Source: Sophora flavescens (taxonomy: Eukaryota; Streptophyta; Magnoliopsida; Fabales; Fabaceae). Taken from it: DNA of 64,000 nucleotides. The stretch's first letter is position 1. Each line of letters opens with the position of its first letter. A program made the position numbers and the translations under genes. The DNA lies in the NCBI GenBank assembly GCA_030762895.1, contig CM061070.1, forward strand, positions 78,669,291-78,733,290. The letters are read 5' to 3'. The notes under the pieces are model-generated. The model saw only the letters and a program-made list of their open reading frames with translations, was not told the DNA's origin and searched no databases. Below are positions 45,477-58,264 of this stretch, one piece after another.

Positions 45477-45486
45477 TTTTATAACC
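45477..45486 (-). promoter_or_regulatory. Putative TATA box of the aspartic protease
   Basis: On the minus strand GGTTATAAAAGG lies about 105 bases upstream of the start codon at 45371, a normal plant spacing. The surrounding sequence is partly repeated near 43030-43100. Confidence 0.55.
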
Positions 45487-46668
45487 ATCTAGAATGAATT
45501 TAAATTTCTTAAGATTTGACATTCTTGGAAGTTGAAACAGAATATGACCGATTTGGCTATAGAGTAATGTTGGGGATTGATTATATTATTATGAATATTA
45601 TTTTGCATTTGTTAAAATCGTGATGTCTTAATATCATACCAAACATAAAAAGAAGTTATTTTCATTACATAGGAAACTTTGTTGAAAGAGTAAAAAAAAT
45701 ATAGAAACAAATAATAAACATTTAAGGTTGCAATAATAAACGTTAAATGAAAAAATAATATTCCATAATCTTAAAATCAAGAAAGTGATATATATGGAAG
45801 TTGAGAGGTGGTGTATCAGAAATGATATTTGCATACATTCTTCTCCATTCTCTATTTCTATCATTGATAACCCATGTAATAATTTGAGCATCCTTTTGAG
45901 AAAAGACTTGGGAGGGTTTTGTCCTCCTAAATTTATTAATTAGTTAATATAATCCATATTGTATATATAAAAAAAAAATGATATTTTCATACCAAAAATA
46001 TTATACTTCGTACACTTTCTTAGCACGAGAAATTAAAGAAAAAAGAGTGTGTTCATAAATTACATTTTTTTAATTTTATTGTCTAAAAAGACATTGGTGT
46101 AAATGATAAAATGATAATTAATCCCATTTATGAGAAAAAAATAACATTCCACCTTATTTGACCCTTTAAGTAAAAGAGGAATTAAGTTATGCTAATAGAA
46201 TATTCCTTAAATTAACTATGGATAACTTAAAAGGTGTAAATTGTATTTCACCATGTTTAAGTTTCTTAAAATAATAACAAACCCAAATTTGACCTTAAAG
46301 TACACTACGCCCCATTTTTTAGTGTTGGTTGAGATGCTTAAAAAATAAAAAATATTTGTAATAAGTTATTTGATATTTATATGCTAGAAAATATTTTTAA
46401 AGATTAATCTTATTAATTATTTTTTTGCTTACAAAATAAAGTTGATTTTTTAATTTGAAAAATAAAATATATAATTTAAAAATCTTATGAAAAGGAATAA
46501 AAATCTTCTAATTAGTATTCAATTTTCCAGTGCACTATATATTTACTTTACTGAAATAAATATTATTTAGCATATACTCTAACAAATAATTTTTTAGGCA
46601 AATGTTAGTAATTAGTGTGTTGTGTTAATAACAGAAGTTGAACCATTAACCTCCTTATCACTCTAAGC

Positions 46669-47102
46669 TGAAATAGACAAATATAAACACGAGAAGGGGG
46701 CTTGAATGTGTTTATCCGACTTTTTGAGAAAATTAAAATCTTTTCGCAAGCATAAGCACATAGCATATAAGTGAAAAGATTATCAGTCAGACAAGTGACT
46801 TGCTTGAAGGGTTTTCAATAGAAAAACACACAAACATACAATATGAAAACTTGTTTGAATATATTCATAGCTTTAACCGATTTAGTTAGTTAACAAGATA
46901 TGCAAATAAACTAAAGAGAAAATGTAGAGAGATAGACACAACTATTTTATCCTAGTTCACCCTTAACAACTAGGGTTACGACCATTCCTTGGCAACACCA
47001 ACTTTTCTCCACTGTAATTGATCATGTTAGATGACAGACAAGTATTCTTTGCACACCTAACCTTTCTAGGCTCCTAGACAAGTATTGTTTGCACTCCTAG
47101 CC
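46669..47102 (-). mobile_element. Copia LTR fragment (unit 1)
   Basis: It starts TGAAATAGACAAATATAAAC, the reverse complement of the LTR end of the Copia at 8894-41193 family. It includes the GCACACCTAACC...AGGCT repeat as a diverged form, and is cut at 47103 by a Tekay-like LTR. Confidence 0.75.
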
Positions 47103-49654
47103 TGTAACACCCCGATTTTCAATGCTTTCCAATATCTGTAAAGATATTTATATGTTTATATTTTTATCCGAAACCTAGAAAATGATTTTAACTAAAAAAA
47201 AAAATCATATCTAGATCATACTAGATAGTAAAAAGTTCCAGTAAAATTTTGGGTTGAAAATTCAAACGAAACCCAGTCTGCGTTTTCACTGATAGTATAA
47301 ATTTACTGATCATAAAACCTAATTTTGACCCGTGAACAAAACATCAATGATTCTTATCCTTTTTTAAGAGATATGGGTCATTTCCAAATTTTCGCTCAAA
47401 AATAAATATTATATTTTATTCGGATGAAATAACCAAACGAAACGCGCGTAAAAACCTTAAGTCGGGTAAACGACGGAACTGGGTGTGGTGTGTTGATGGT
47501 TTGGCAAGTGTACCAAATTGCGACAAGTAATAGAGTGAGAGTAGAGTATCGTTCCCAACGAGGATTGTGATCAAGTATCAACGTGGCTTAGACAATAGCT
47601 ATTTGAACCAATGAATGTCATGTTTGTAAAAGAGTTTTTATGAATTTTTGATTTTAAGTTGTCACAAGAATGAATGAATGCGATGCAAGTAAAGAATGAA
47701 TTCAATATAGGTAAAAGCGGTTAGGTGTCGAAATCCTCCAATTCTCACTTAATGTAACTTTATTCAATTATAATTTCAATTCATTCCACTCAATTGACAT
47801 TCAAATCACTAACTTAGATTTATCCCTAATTCCTTAGGTGATAATCCTTTTGAACTAATTAAGAAATCCAATTCCTTAGGTCATTCAAGCATTAGCACTA
47901 ACATTAAGCATGAGATTTATAAGGATGCATTGAAACATAGTTCTATTCCTAGAATCAACATTCCAATGGTAATCTATTTCAATTCCAATTCAATAACCAA
48001 TTTTCCAATTGTGAAATTGAATACAAAATCAATTCTAGGTTGATCAATCCAAGAAAAGCATTAAGCATAGAAGGAAATCACTCAAATTGAATAAACTTGA
48101 ATTGAAATCAGAGATAGAGGTCAATTACATCAAGAATACAATTAGAGTCATCCTAAACCTAACCTAAGTGATCTAGCTACTCATAATAGGGAGATATAAG
48201 AGAGATGAACTTGAGTAGATGTGGAAGGAAGCCTCCTTTGAAGCTCCAATTCTGGTTCGCAAGGTTGAATCTCCAAGGAAGATGAGAGAAAATTGTGTTT
48301 CTATGAGTGAAAATGTAAAAAATGAGTGAAAAATCCATTTCCAACAGCTGAAGCACGTATTTATAGGTTCTCCGCTCGTAACCCAGTGCTGAGCTTCCTG
48401 ATCTCAGCCTCTGCACCAAAACGGTGCTTGTTGTCTTCATGGGCGCTGGAGATGGGCTCTTGCCTTTTTGCCCATGCTGGGCACTTACTGTACTGTTGCA
48501 GCTTCTGTTTCTGTCCAGGCTGAGCACCAGGTTCAACATATTTTTGAGTACATTTTCCATATAAAAGATTAAAACTCGAATCAAATGAATCCAAAATTTA
48601 TTCATATCAAAGTATGTATTTTCCAATCACTTTTCCTATGATTTCTAAGATTATTTACAAACTCTTTCCTAATTACACTTCCAAACTAACATATTTAACA
48701 CATTCATCACGGTGCAGAGATAATATGTAGTAGAGATGATGAAAGTGATTGATAGGACTTGTGAAAATTGTCACATCATTACTTATCATAAGTCATGATG
48801 ACAATTTTGAGGATATAGTTTTTTATTAAACTAAAACCTATTAAATTTTGGTTGGAGATCCAAACATGGCCTAAGTGAATTTTTCCTTTCCTAATCTACC
48901 CCTAAAACCCCCCCACCCCCCCCCCCCCCCCGGAAACACACTTGAACTCTCATTTTTCCTCCTCACTAAAAAACACTATAACCATTCCTTAAGAGCGAAA
49001 GTTGATAACTTTGTTGAAGATTCATCAAGTTCGTTCAATCTTCTTATTAGATCTTCATCACTTGAGGTAATCTCATCATGATTGATCCTATTTTTTTCTT
49101 CTTGATCATCATATTTATCTTTTCATGTTCATTTTAATTGAAAACCCATTTGTCATTTTCATGGAAAATGGAATTTACATGACTTATATGAACATGATTC
49201 TTGTACCATGATCATTTAGATCATCAATCTAAGGTTCTAACTCTTTGTATTTGAGAGTTTGAATGAGACGAAACCCCTAACCCCATGAAAACCCATTTTG
49301 GCCGAAACCCTCAAGGAGGAAGGGTTTGATATTTTTGTTCCATTTTTCAAATCTAATGCTTGTTTTAGACTCTCTAGTACCTATAGAATCAAAGTCCAAG
49401 AGCTTAAATTCAACAAAAATCCCTAGCCTATTTTTCCTATAGAGACTAAATTTCACTCTTAGGTAGGTTAGTAGGATTTCTTCAAAATGTAACTTATTCT
49501 ATGTTGTTTTGTGAAGGATTTGTTGAATAGTTTATTGTTTGGATTTGGGTGGAAGAAATTGAAGCCTAGACGATCAATTTCAGAACAATATTTCACACTT
49601 TGAGGTAAATGGAGTTTACCCGAGGAGTTTTTGATAGTCATGTACCTTGTTGTG
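47103..49654 (+). mobile_element. Tekay-like LTR, 5' part (unit 1)
   Basis: TGTAACACCCCGATTTTC begins a sequence with the same internal order as the Tekay LTR (GACGAAACCC..., TAATTTTGACCCGTGAACAAA, AACCTTAAGTCGG). It is a different family in + orientation, opened by a solo LTR at 47486. A poly-C run near 48910-48931 is longer than in unit 2. It ends at the duplication junction. Confidence 0.75.
47486..48709 (+). mobile_element. Solo LTR, probably Athila-type (unit 1)
   Basis: It starts TGGTGTGTTGATGGTTTGGC and ends ACACATTCATCA. It is laid out like the Athila LTR above: a 'GAGTATCGTTCCCAACGAGG' start, AATTCCTTAGG repeats and a GC-richer block near 48370-48535. No internal coding region follows. 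Flanks GGGTG / CGGTG are an imperfect 5-bp duplication. Confidence 0.6.
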
Positions 49655-49666
49655 ATCTACCAATTT
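49655..49666. other. 12-bp filler at the tandem duplication junction
   Basis: ATCTACCAATTT lies between the end of unit 1 (TTGTTGTG) and the start of unit 2 (CAGAATATG). In unit 2 TTGTTGTG instead continues into TTTTGATTGATAA. Filler DNA of this kind is typical of end-joining repair. Confidence 0.75.
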
Positions 49667-50261
49667 CAGAATATGACCGATTTGGCTATAGAGTAATGTT
49701 GGGGATTGATTATATTATTATGAATATTATTTTGCATTTGTTAAAATCGTGATGTCTTAATATCATACCAAACATAAAAAGAAGTTATTTTCATTACATA
49801 GGAAACTTTGTTGAAAGAGTAAAAAAAATATAGAAACAAATAATAAACATTTAAGGTTGCAATAATAAACATTAAATGAATAATTAGTATTACATAATCT
49901 TAAAATCAAGAAAGTGATATGGAAGTTGAGAGGTGCTGTGTCAGAAATGATATTTGCATATATTCTTATCCATTCTCTATTTGTATCATTGATAACCCAT
50001 GTAATCTTTTGAATATCCTTTTGAGAAAAGACTTGGGAGGGGTATATCCTCCAACATTAATTTAATAATTAGTTAATATAATCCTTATTGCATATATATA
50101 AAAAAAGAAATAATATTTGCATACCAAAAATATTATACTTTGTATACTTTCTTAGCACGAGAAATTAAAGAAAAAAGAGCGTGTTCATAAATTACATTTT
50201 TTTAATTTTATTATCTAAAAAGATAGTGGTGTAAATGACACTAGTGTAATAAGTGGTTTTT

Positions 50262-50545
50262 ACGTCAGTTAAAATTGATTTTTTACGTCAGAATACTGAC
50301 TGGCGTAAATACAGCTGACGTTAAAAGTTAAAATTTTAGCGTCAGTTGAGAACTGACGTTAAATATAACACTATTAACGTCGGTTCTTTAACACAACTGA
50401 CGTTAATTTTGTTAAAACTAACGTCAATTGTTATAAAGAACTGACGTTAAAGGTCTTAATTTTAACGTCAGTTGTAATAAACAACTGACGTTAATAGTGT
50501 ACTGTATATTTTATAAAATTCTTTTCACGTCAGTTGTATGATACA
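50262..50545. repeat. CACTA-2 left subterminal repeats
   Basis: About eight or more copies of TAACGTCAGTT or AACTGACGTTA occur in alternating orientation, spaced some 25-50 bases apart. Confidence 0.9.
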
Positions 50546-50796
50546 CTTGACGTTATTTGTATTTTTTTATTAATTTCAGTTTTAAAATATCACTCCCCTC
50601 GCCTATCCCTCGCATTCAAGTAAATATCCCAAGAATACGAGAATATCACACACATTACAGAATTGCAAAGGAAAAATGGAACAATGATCCATATGTATGC
50701 CTGTTCAGAAACAATATATATTTATTAACATAGGTTATAACTCAAAATAAATACAGAAATATAAATAAAAATAAATGTATACTAAGTTTAAACTAC

Positions 50797-53700
50797 CTAT
50801 ATCAATATCCCTTCGTGAAGATCATCACGAGTGGCATGTACATCGTCCACCTGTGTCTCCTCGATTATAGTACGCATGTTTGTTGAAAAAGAAGGAGTCT
50901 CAGGAATATCAAGATTTGAATCTTCATTTTCATCACTACCATTATACATGCTTTTTCCTTGGAGAACCACGGACAACCTTTTGTTAGAAGGATCAGTGAT
51001 GTAGAACACTTGTTTTGCTTGGGAAGCCATTATGAAAGGCTCATTTATATGACCTAACCTGTTGAGGTCTACCAATGTGAACCCCAATTCGTCGGTTTGT
51101 ACACCACCGTTACTATCAACCCACTTACATTTAAATACCGGCACTGTAAGCTTAGTGTAATTGAGCACCCAAATATCTTCAATATATCCAAAGTATGGTC
51201 TGTGTCAGAACGGGTTTTGTGTCCTTTGCACTAGAGAAGTGCATTGCTTCGGCCACGATCATAACCCCACTATTTTGCATGGTACTCTTGTTATCTTGTT
51301 CCTTTGTATAAAAGGAAAAGTTATTTATGTCGTATCCTCTCCAACATATGACGTTGAAGCTAGGCCCACGTGCTAGCCATCTTACATCATCAGAAGCAGT
51401 ACTACCATCCTTAAGCATCTCTTCCTTGAACCATGGTAAGAAAGTCTTGTTATGCTTGTTCAACAACCACCTTTCGCTCATTCGAGGGTTTTCTTGATTG
51501 ACTTTTATTTTATGTTCAAATAAGAAAGGCTGAACACATTCGATGTTGTTCAATACATACAAATGTGCTTGAAGCACTTCCTCCCGATCCTTCCTATTAA
51601 TTCTTAAGCCATGTGTACCCTTACCTTGACATCTGATCTCATCATGCCGAGGCTTAGGAACCCATATAGGATCCGTGTTATGAAGGTAGTCCGAAAAAAA
51701 CTCAATAGCTTATTCTGCAACATACCTTTGAACAATAGATGCTTCCGGACGATGAGGATTCTTCACGTACCCTTTCAAGATCTTCATGTAGCGCTCAACT
51801 GGGTACATCCATCTCAGAAAAACCCGCCCACATAATCTAATCTCCCTCACCAAATGAACAATTAAGTGAACCATTATGTAGAAAAAGGAAGGAGGAAAAT
51901 ACATCTCCAATCGGCACAAGATTGTAACAGCCTCAACTTCCAAGTCATCCAACATACGGGGGTCAACGACTTTGCTACATATAGAATTGAAGAATGAGCA
52001 CAACCGAGTAATGGCATGTCTCACATTTTTTGGAGCAATACCACGAATAGCAACGGGCAGAAGTTGTTGCATCAAGATGTGACAATCATGAGACTTCAAG
52101 CCAACCAATTTAAGATCACTAGAGACAAGCCTCTTCATATTTGAAGAGTAACCATGTGGAACTTTGATGCCCTGAAGACACCCGCAGAAACTTTGTCTCT
52201 CTTTTTTTGACAAAGTATGACATGCTGGCGGCAAATAAGTCCGCTTACCATCCTCAACAACTGGAGCTAACTGCTCTCGTATACCCATAGCAACGAGGTC
52301 GAGACAAGCATTCATACCATCCTTTGTCTTGCCCTGAATGTTGAGAAGCATCCCGATCACACTATCACACACATTTTTCTCCACATGCATCATATCAATG
52401 CAGTGTCTGACATCAAGCTTGCACCAGTATGGAAGATCAAAGAATATCGACCTCTTCTTCCATCTATTTTTCTCAGCAGCTTTACCTTTCTTTTTGGACT
52501 TGCCGAATATAACATCGATGTCCTTTACCCTATGATAAACCTGCTCTCCAATTAAGGCCGTCGGCGCTTCTTCTGTCTCTTGGCATCCATTAAAAGCTTT
52601 TTTCATCTTACGATATGGGTGATCACGTCTAAGAAATCTCCGATGCCCAAGGTAAACCGTCTTCTTTCCATGATGCAACTGAGTGTAGCATGTGCCTTCT
52701 TCACATATAGGGCATGCTTTATGCCCCTTGACACTGTACCCGGATAAGTTACCGTATGCTGAAAGGCGTTGATGGTGCAAAATAACATGGCACGAAGCTT
52801 GAAAGTCTCATGAGAATACCCATCAACTACATCAACACCTTCCACCCACAGCGTTTTCAAGTCTTCAATCAAGGGACCTAGATAAACATCTAAGTCATTT
52901 CCCGGTTGCTTTGGGCCCGAAATCATCATAGACAACATCATGTATTTGCACTTCATGCACAACCAAGGGGGCATGTTGTAAATTACCAACAGAACAGGCC
53001 ATGAACTATGAATACTACTCATGTTACCATAAGGATTCATTCCATCCGTAGAAAGTCCAAGCCTTAGGTTTCTTGGCTCATCGGCGAAATCCGGAAACAT
53101 AGTATCGATATTCTTCCATTGAATAGAATCAGCAGGATGACGAACCTTTCCATCACGTTTCCTCTCATCATTATGCCATCTAAGATTCTTCGCATCTTTC
53201 GCATTGGCAAACAATCGCTTGAACCTTGGAATTATTATAAGATACCACAACACCTTCGCAGGAGGACCCTTTTTTCTCACATCATCAAGATCATCATCAT
53301 CATCACCAACCTTCACTTTGTATCGTGATAACCCACATTTGGGACAATCGTGATTGTCTTCATGAACACCGGTGTACAATATGCAATCATTGGGGCATGC
53401 GTGTATCTTCTTATACTCCATACCCATAGGACACAATACCTTCTTGGCCTCATAGTTACGGTCAGGCAATGTGTTGTCCTCCGGAAGCAAGTCTTTCAAC
53501 ACTTCAAGCAATTCCGTGAAGCTTTTATCGGTCCAACCATTTCTCGCCTTCACACAAACCAATTTTAGCACCGCCGACAACCGTGTATGAGTAGTACACC
53601 CTGGATATAAAGGCTTATCCGCATCACCGCACAACCTATCATACACATGAGCTCGATGAAAAGATTCTTGTCCAATATCATGGATCATGTCCTCTACTCG

Positions 53701-53994
53701 ATCATCCTCCATATCTACGTCAACGTCCTCACTTTGGGAGGCACTCGCCGTACTACTCAACAACACATCACCATGCCATATCCATCTTGTATAACTCAAG
53801 CAAATCCCTTCACAAATCAAATGAGTACGTATATCCTTCACCGTACATTTCCTCGTATTCAAACACTTAACACAAGGACAACAGAACATTCCATTACTAT
53901 TAGGAACATTCCTTTGAGCAAATTCTATAAATTCTCCCACCCCCTTCAAATACTCAGCACTAGTACACTTACAAACCATCCAACTACGATCCAT
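50797..53994 (-). pseudogene. TNP2-type CACTA transposase
   Basis: It starts MDRSWMVCKCTSAEYLKGV at 53994 with the transposase-associated domain (FCCPCVKCLN). The transposase_21 core follows (LGLSTDGMNPYGNMSSIHSS, YNMPPWLCMKCKYMMLSMMI, DLDVYLGPLIEDLKTLW), then CRLEMYFPPSFFYIMVHL (DUF4218). DUF4216 comes last (PVFKCKWVDSNGGVQTDELG). Lesions: a one-base deletion near 52770, a TAA at 51710-51712 where the family has Glu, and a frame change near 51190. The order of domains is complete, so decay is recent, but no full protein can be made. Confidence 0.9.
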
Positions 53995-54045
53995 AACTAG
54001 ATAGGTCCTGTAGATATACAAAACATATATCCAATATAAGGACAA

Positions 54046-54741
54046 TACGGGAGATTGAAAACTACAGTTTTTGAAGATTGCTCAGTCACGGTCACTACCT
54101 GGCGGTGATGTCCATCACTACCAGTAATGTGCCAACCGAACTGCAACCATGCCATCACAAGGAAGAACTGATCACGGCCTAGCCGCGTGATGAGCATCAC
54201 GGCCGTGACGGATCAACCAGCAGAGCAACATGCACTCAAAACCAAAAATAGAGACGTACATTCCAAACAACTCAAACTCACGGTTTCAAGTTTCAACTAC
54301 TGAGACTACAGTTTCAACATACACTCAAAACCAAAAATACAAAAATGTGCCCTAAATACTCACCAGAAATAGGTGCTCGCGTGGTGGTGGGGAGGGGAGC
54401 TCGAGTGGTGGCCAACGTTCGATGTGGTTACTGAGAGCAGAGGGACAAGGAGAGTTAGTGCGCGGGAAGGGGAAAGAGAGATGTCAAGTTATTGCAAAGA
54501 ATGAATGGAAAGACAGAGTTAGGGTTAATAGTGTACCTCACGGTGGTGGCGAAGAAGCCCTCGCGGTGGTTGCGGTGGAGATGAGCTCGCGATTAGGGTT
54601 CTGTGCTGGGTGAGAGTGAGAGTGAGGGTTGAGAGTGATCTAGGGTTGAGCGTGATGAAAAGAGAAAAGAGACGTACGTACAGAGCGAAGTGCAGAAGGC
54701 GCGTGGGTGTAAACGTTATAATCAAAAACCAAAAATAAAAC
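54046..54741. other. CACTA-2 transposase 5' leader region
   Basis: No gene. It contains a GC-rich block (54110-54215) with TCACGGCC-type inverted motifs like those of the Athila LTR, and a purine-rich GTGGTGGGGAGGGG stretch near 54385-54640, probably the promoter side of the transposase. Confidence 0.5.
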
Positions 54742-54984
54742 AACATTTAACGTCAATTGTATTAAACAACTGACGTTAAAAGTAATTGTTTAACGTCAGT
54801 TGTATTAAAAAATTGACGTTAAATATTAATATTTTTTTAAAAAAAACTTTTAACGTCAGTTGTTGAATACAACTGACGTTAAAAGTGTTGTGTAAAAATC
54901 ATTCTCTATATAAAGTACCATTCTTCACGTATCGATCTGTATCATCGCCTCTTCTTTTCCTCTATATTTCTATTCCTTCACAAA

Positions 54985-55075
54985 ATGGCTCTGAGACCTT
55001 TGTTATTTCTTCCTATACCTAGACTTAAAGGTCTCTGTCTTAATGGTCAAAAATCTTCTGAGGTTGTGTAAATCA
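54985..55075 (+). pseudogene. Duplicated short ORF in CACTA-2, copy 1
   Basis: ATGGCTCTGAGACC opens MALRPLLFLPIPRLKGLCLN and stops after about 28 codons. The copy at 56349 reads MALPWRLTSSLFLPIPRLKG. Downstream sequence (GGTTGTGTAAATCACATTAC...) is also duplicated. It looks like the first exon of a captured gene, but I cannot identify it. Confidence 0.3.
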
Positions 55076-56348
55076 CATTACATGGATGGTAAAGTTGAGT
55101 AAATCACGTAATGTGATTCCCTCACTTTATTTCATCCCAATCATCCCTTTTACTCTGCTTTGGCTGCAAGTGACTGTGGATTCGAGATGATGCATCAAGG
55201 AATTCCAGTGAAGGAGGTGATGCAAAGATCCCTTTCACTTTGATTAATCACGATGCATCATGGAATTCAAGTGAGGGAGAAGATGCATCCATTTGAATTT
55301 CTGAGGACAGGACTGAGAAGAAAATGATGTTGAAGCAAAAACTTTTTTATATTTTAGGGCTATGTTGCAAATTTTTTTTTATCTTTTAATCATGTAATTA
55401 ATTGTAACTTATGAACGCTTCAATGAGATACATATATAACTTGTTTTATGTTAAGTGTTTATTTATCTTAATTTTCACAAGAATTTGTTTACTAATTCAA
55501 GCTAATTAATTAAGATTAAAAATAAACTTGTTTAAACAAAAAATTTTGGAAATAAACTGCACTATAGATGTGGATTGACCTGTGTTAAGAGTGACAACAG
55601 GGCATTTCAGATAGGGATATAGGATTATTTACGTCAGCTATTTATTTAATTGAAGTAAAAATCACACTTTTAACGTCAATTGTATAAACAACAGACGTTA
55701 AAAATAAATATTTTTTATTTTAAAAACACTTTTAACTTCAGTTTTATTCAACAACTGACGTTAAAAGTGTATAAGTTTCTGCAAAAACATTCATTCCTTT
55801 GACTACTCTGCTACTTACCCATTGACCCGTGTTAAGAGTGACAACAGGGCATTTCAGATAGGGATATAGGATTATTTACGTCAGCTGTTTATTTAACTGA
55901 AGTAAAAATCACACTTTTAACGTCGATTATATAAACAATCGACGTTAAAAATAAATATTTTTATTTTAAAAACACTTTTAACGTCGAGTTTTATTCAACA
56001 AGCGATGTTAAAAGTGTATAAGTTTCTGCAAAAGCATTCATTCCTTTGACTACTCTGCTACTTAATTACCCATTATCTGTGCTACTTACCCATGCACATT
56101 GTAACCTATAATCCTCTTTATGAGCACTAAGTTTATACCTAGACTTAAAGGTCTATTTCTTCCTATTCCTTCGGGCGTTTTCTTTTCTGCATGTTTATAA
56201 TATATGACTGCCAACTCCCAATGCGCCTTGGAACCTAATGCTCTTAATGATCAATTTAATTTTTTAGCAACTTACGACGCCTAGTAACTTTATCCCCTAC
56301 TCCTATAAATAGCTTCCTTCCTTCCTTTAATTTTTCTGCTTCACAATA

Positions 56349-56780
56349 TGGCTCTGCCATGGAGATTAACTTCATCACTCTTTCTTCCTATACCTAGACT
56401 TAAAGGTCTCTGTCTTAATGGTCAAACAACTTCTGAGGTTGTGTAAATCACATTACATGGGTGATAAGGGTGTGTAAATCACATTATGTGAATTGCACAC
56501 ATTATCATCCTTCCGGAGAATCAACAGCTACAGTTTCAAAACCTCAGCTTTGGAACCAAGTGACTGTTCCCAGATTATTGCTGAAACAGATCGAGTGCAC
56601 CCTTCACTCTGCTTTGGCTCCAAAGTGACTGTGGATTCACATGGAGCATCAAGGACTTCAAGTAAGGGAGGAGATGCATCCATTGGAGTTTTACGAGGAC
56701 AGGATCGAGAAGAAAATGATGTTGAAGCAGAAACTTTTTTATATTTTAGTGCTATCTTGCGGAAATTTTTTATCTTTTAA
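56349..56780 (+). pseudogene. Duplicated ORF region in CACTA-2, copy 2
   Basis: MALPWRLTSSLFLPIPRLKG... stops at a TAA. A second open stretch (56493-56780) includes SYSFKTSALEPSDCSQIIAE and ends in AT-rich sequence. A decayed version lies at about 55135-55360. The source gene is unknown and coding status unproven. Confidence 0.3.
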
Positions 56781-57830
56781 TCATGTAATTGTAACTTATG
56801 AATCGCTTCAATGAGATACGATTTGATTATACATATAACTTGTTTTATGTTAAGTGTTTATTTATTTTAATTTGCACAAGAATTTGTTTACTAATTCAAG
56901 CTAATTAATTAAGATTAAAAATAATTTTTTTTTAAAAAAAGATTAGAAATAAACTGCACTATATATGGAGTGATGATCTGCGTTAAGAGTGACAACAGGG
57001 AGATGACAACGGAAGAAAGATAGGAATGAGTTGATTATTTACGTCAGTTATTTATTTAACTGAAGTAAAAATCACACTTTTAACGTCAGTTGTATAAACA
57101 ACTGACGTTAAAAGTGTTAATAATCACTTTTAACATCAGTTCATTAAACAACTGACGCAAATAGTGATTTAATATTTACAAAACTGCCACCACCTCATTT
57201 TTAACGTCAAACATATGGTCAGCTGACGTAAAACATCCCCGTATATTACATTATTTCCACTAGTGTGATAAAATGATAATTAATCCCATTTTTGAGAAAA
57301 AAATAACATTCCACCTTATTTGACCCTTTAAGTAAAAGAGGAATTAAGTTATGCTAATAGAATATTCCTTAAATTAACTATGGATAACTTAAAAGGTGTA
57401 AATTGTATTTCACCATGTTTAAGTTTCTTAAAATAATAACAAACCCAAATTTGACCTTAAAGTACACTACGCCCCATTTTTTAGTGTTGGTTGAGATGCT
57501 TAAAAAATAAAAAATATTTGTAATAAGTTATTTGATATTTATATGCTAGAAAATATTTTTAAAGATTAATCTTATTAATTATTTTTTTGCTTACAAAATA
57601 AAGTTGATTTTTTAATTTGAAAAATAAAATATATAATTTAAAAATCTTATGAAAAGGAATAAAAATCTTCTAATTAGTATTCAATTTTCCAGTGCACTAT
57701 ATATTTACTTTACTGAAATAAATATTATTTAGCATATACTCTAACAAATAATTTTTTAGGCAAATGTTAGTAATTAGTGTGTTGTGTTAATAACAGAAGT
57801 TGAACCATTAACCTCCTTATCACTCTAAGC

Positions 57831-58264
57831 TGAAATAGACAAATATAAACAAGAGAAGGGGGCTTGAATGTGTTTATCCGACTTTTTGAGAAAATTAAAA
57901 TCTTTTCGCAAGCATAAGCACAGAGCAGACAAGTGAAAAGATTATCAGTCAAACAAGTGACTTGTTTGAAGGTTTTTCAATAGAAAAACACACAAACATA
58001 CAAGATGAAAACTTGTTTGAATATATTCATAGCTTTAACCGATTTAGATAGTTAACAAGATAGGCAAATAAACTAAAGAGAAAATGTAGAGAGATAGACA
58101 CAACTATTTTATCCTAGTTCACCCTTAACAACTAGGGTTACGACCATTCCTTGGAAACACCAACTTTCCTCCACTGTAATTGATCATGTTAGATGAGAGA
58201 CAAGTATTCTTTGCACACCTAACCTTTCTAGGCTCATAGACAATTATTGTTTGCACTCCTAGCC
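57831..58264 (-). mobile_element. Copia LTR fragment (unit 2)
   Basis: The duplicate of 46669-47102, with the same start TGAAATAGAC and the same truncation by a Tekay-like LTR. Confidence 0.75.

Larger units (their letters stand above)
45538..49654. repeat. Tandem duplication, unit 1 (4.1 kb)
   Basis: It begins CAGAATATGACCGATTTGGC in the protease 5' flank and ends TACCTTGTTGTG. It is repeated as 49667-60800, interrupted there by CACTA-2. It contains AT-rich flank (45541-46668), a Copia LTR piece, and a Tekay-like LTR piece with a nested solo LTR. No gene is seen. Confidence 0.9.
54742..57232. repeat. CACTA-2 right subterminal region with internal duplications
   Basis: AACGTCAGTTGT / ACAACTGACGTT repeats (54745-54890, 55660-55780, 55875-56010, 57025-57230) alternate with duplicated unique sequence. 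A block of about 560 bp is present twice (54980-55535 and 56344-56912) and a 248-bp block twice in tandem (55576-55823 and 55824 to about 56070). Confidence 0.85.
50239..57265 (-). mobile_element. CACTA-2: CACTA transposon with decayed TNP2-type transposase
   Basis: Ends CACTAGTGTAATAAGTGG and, reverse complemented, CACTAGTGGAAATAATG are flanked by TGA (50236-50238 and 57266-57268). The empty site is preserved in unit 1 (GTGTAAATGATAAAATG near 46100), which confirms the boundaries. Subterminal repeats of AACGTCAGTTGT / ACAACTGACGTT occur at both ends. The transposase is on the minus strand. Confidence 0.95.

Noticed and set aside
48326..48594. Short frames on both strands in the solo LTR (and 59487-59687)
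   Set aside because: They fall in the GC-richer LTR block and differ between the duplicated units; no conserved protein.
53119..54000. Plus-strand frames across the CACTA-2 transposase
   Set aside because: They are antisense shadows of TNP2.
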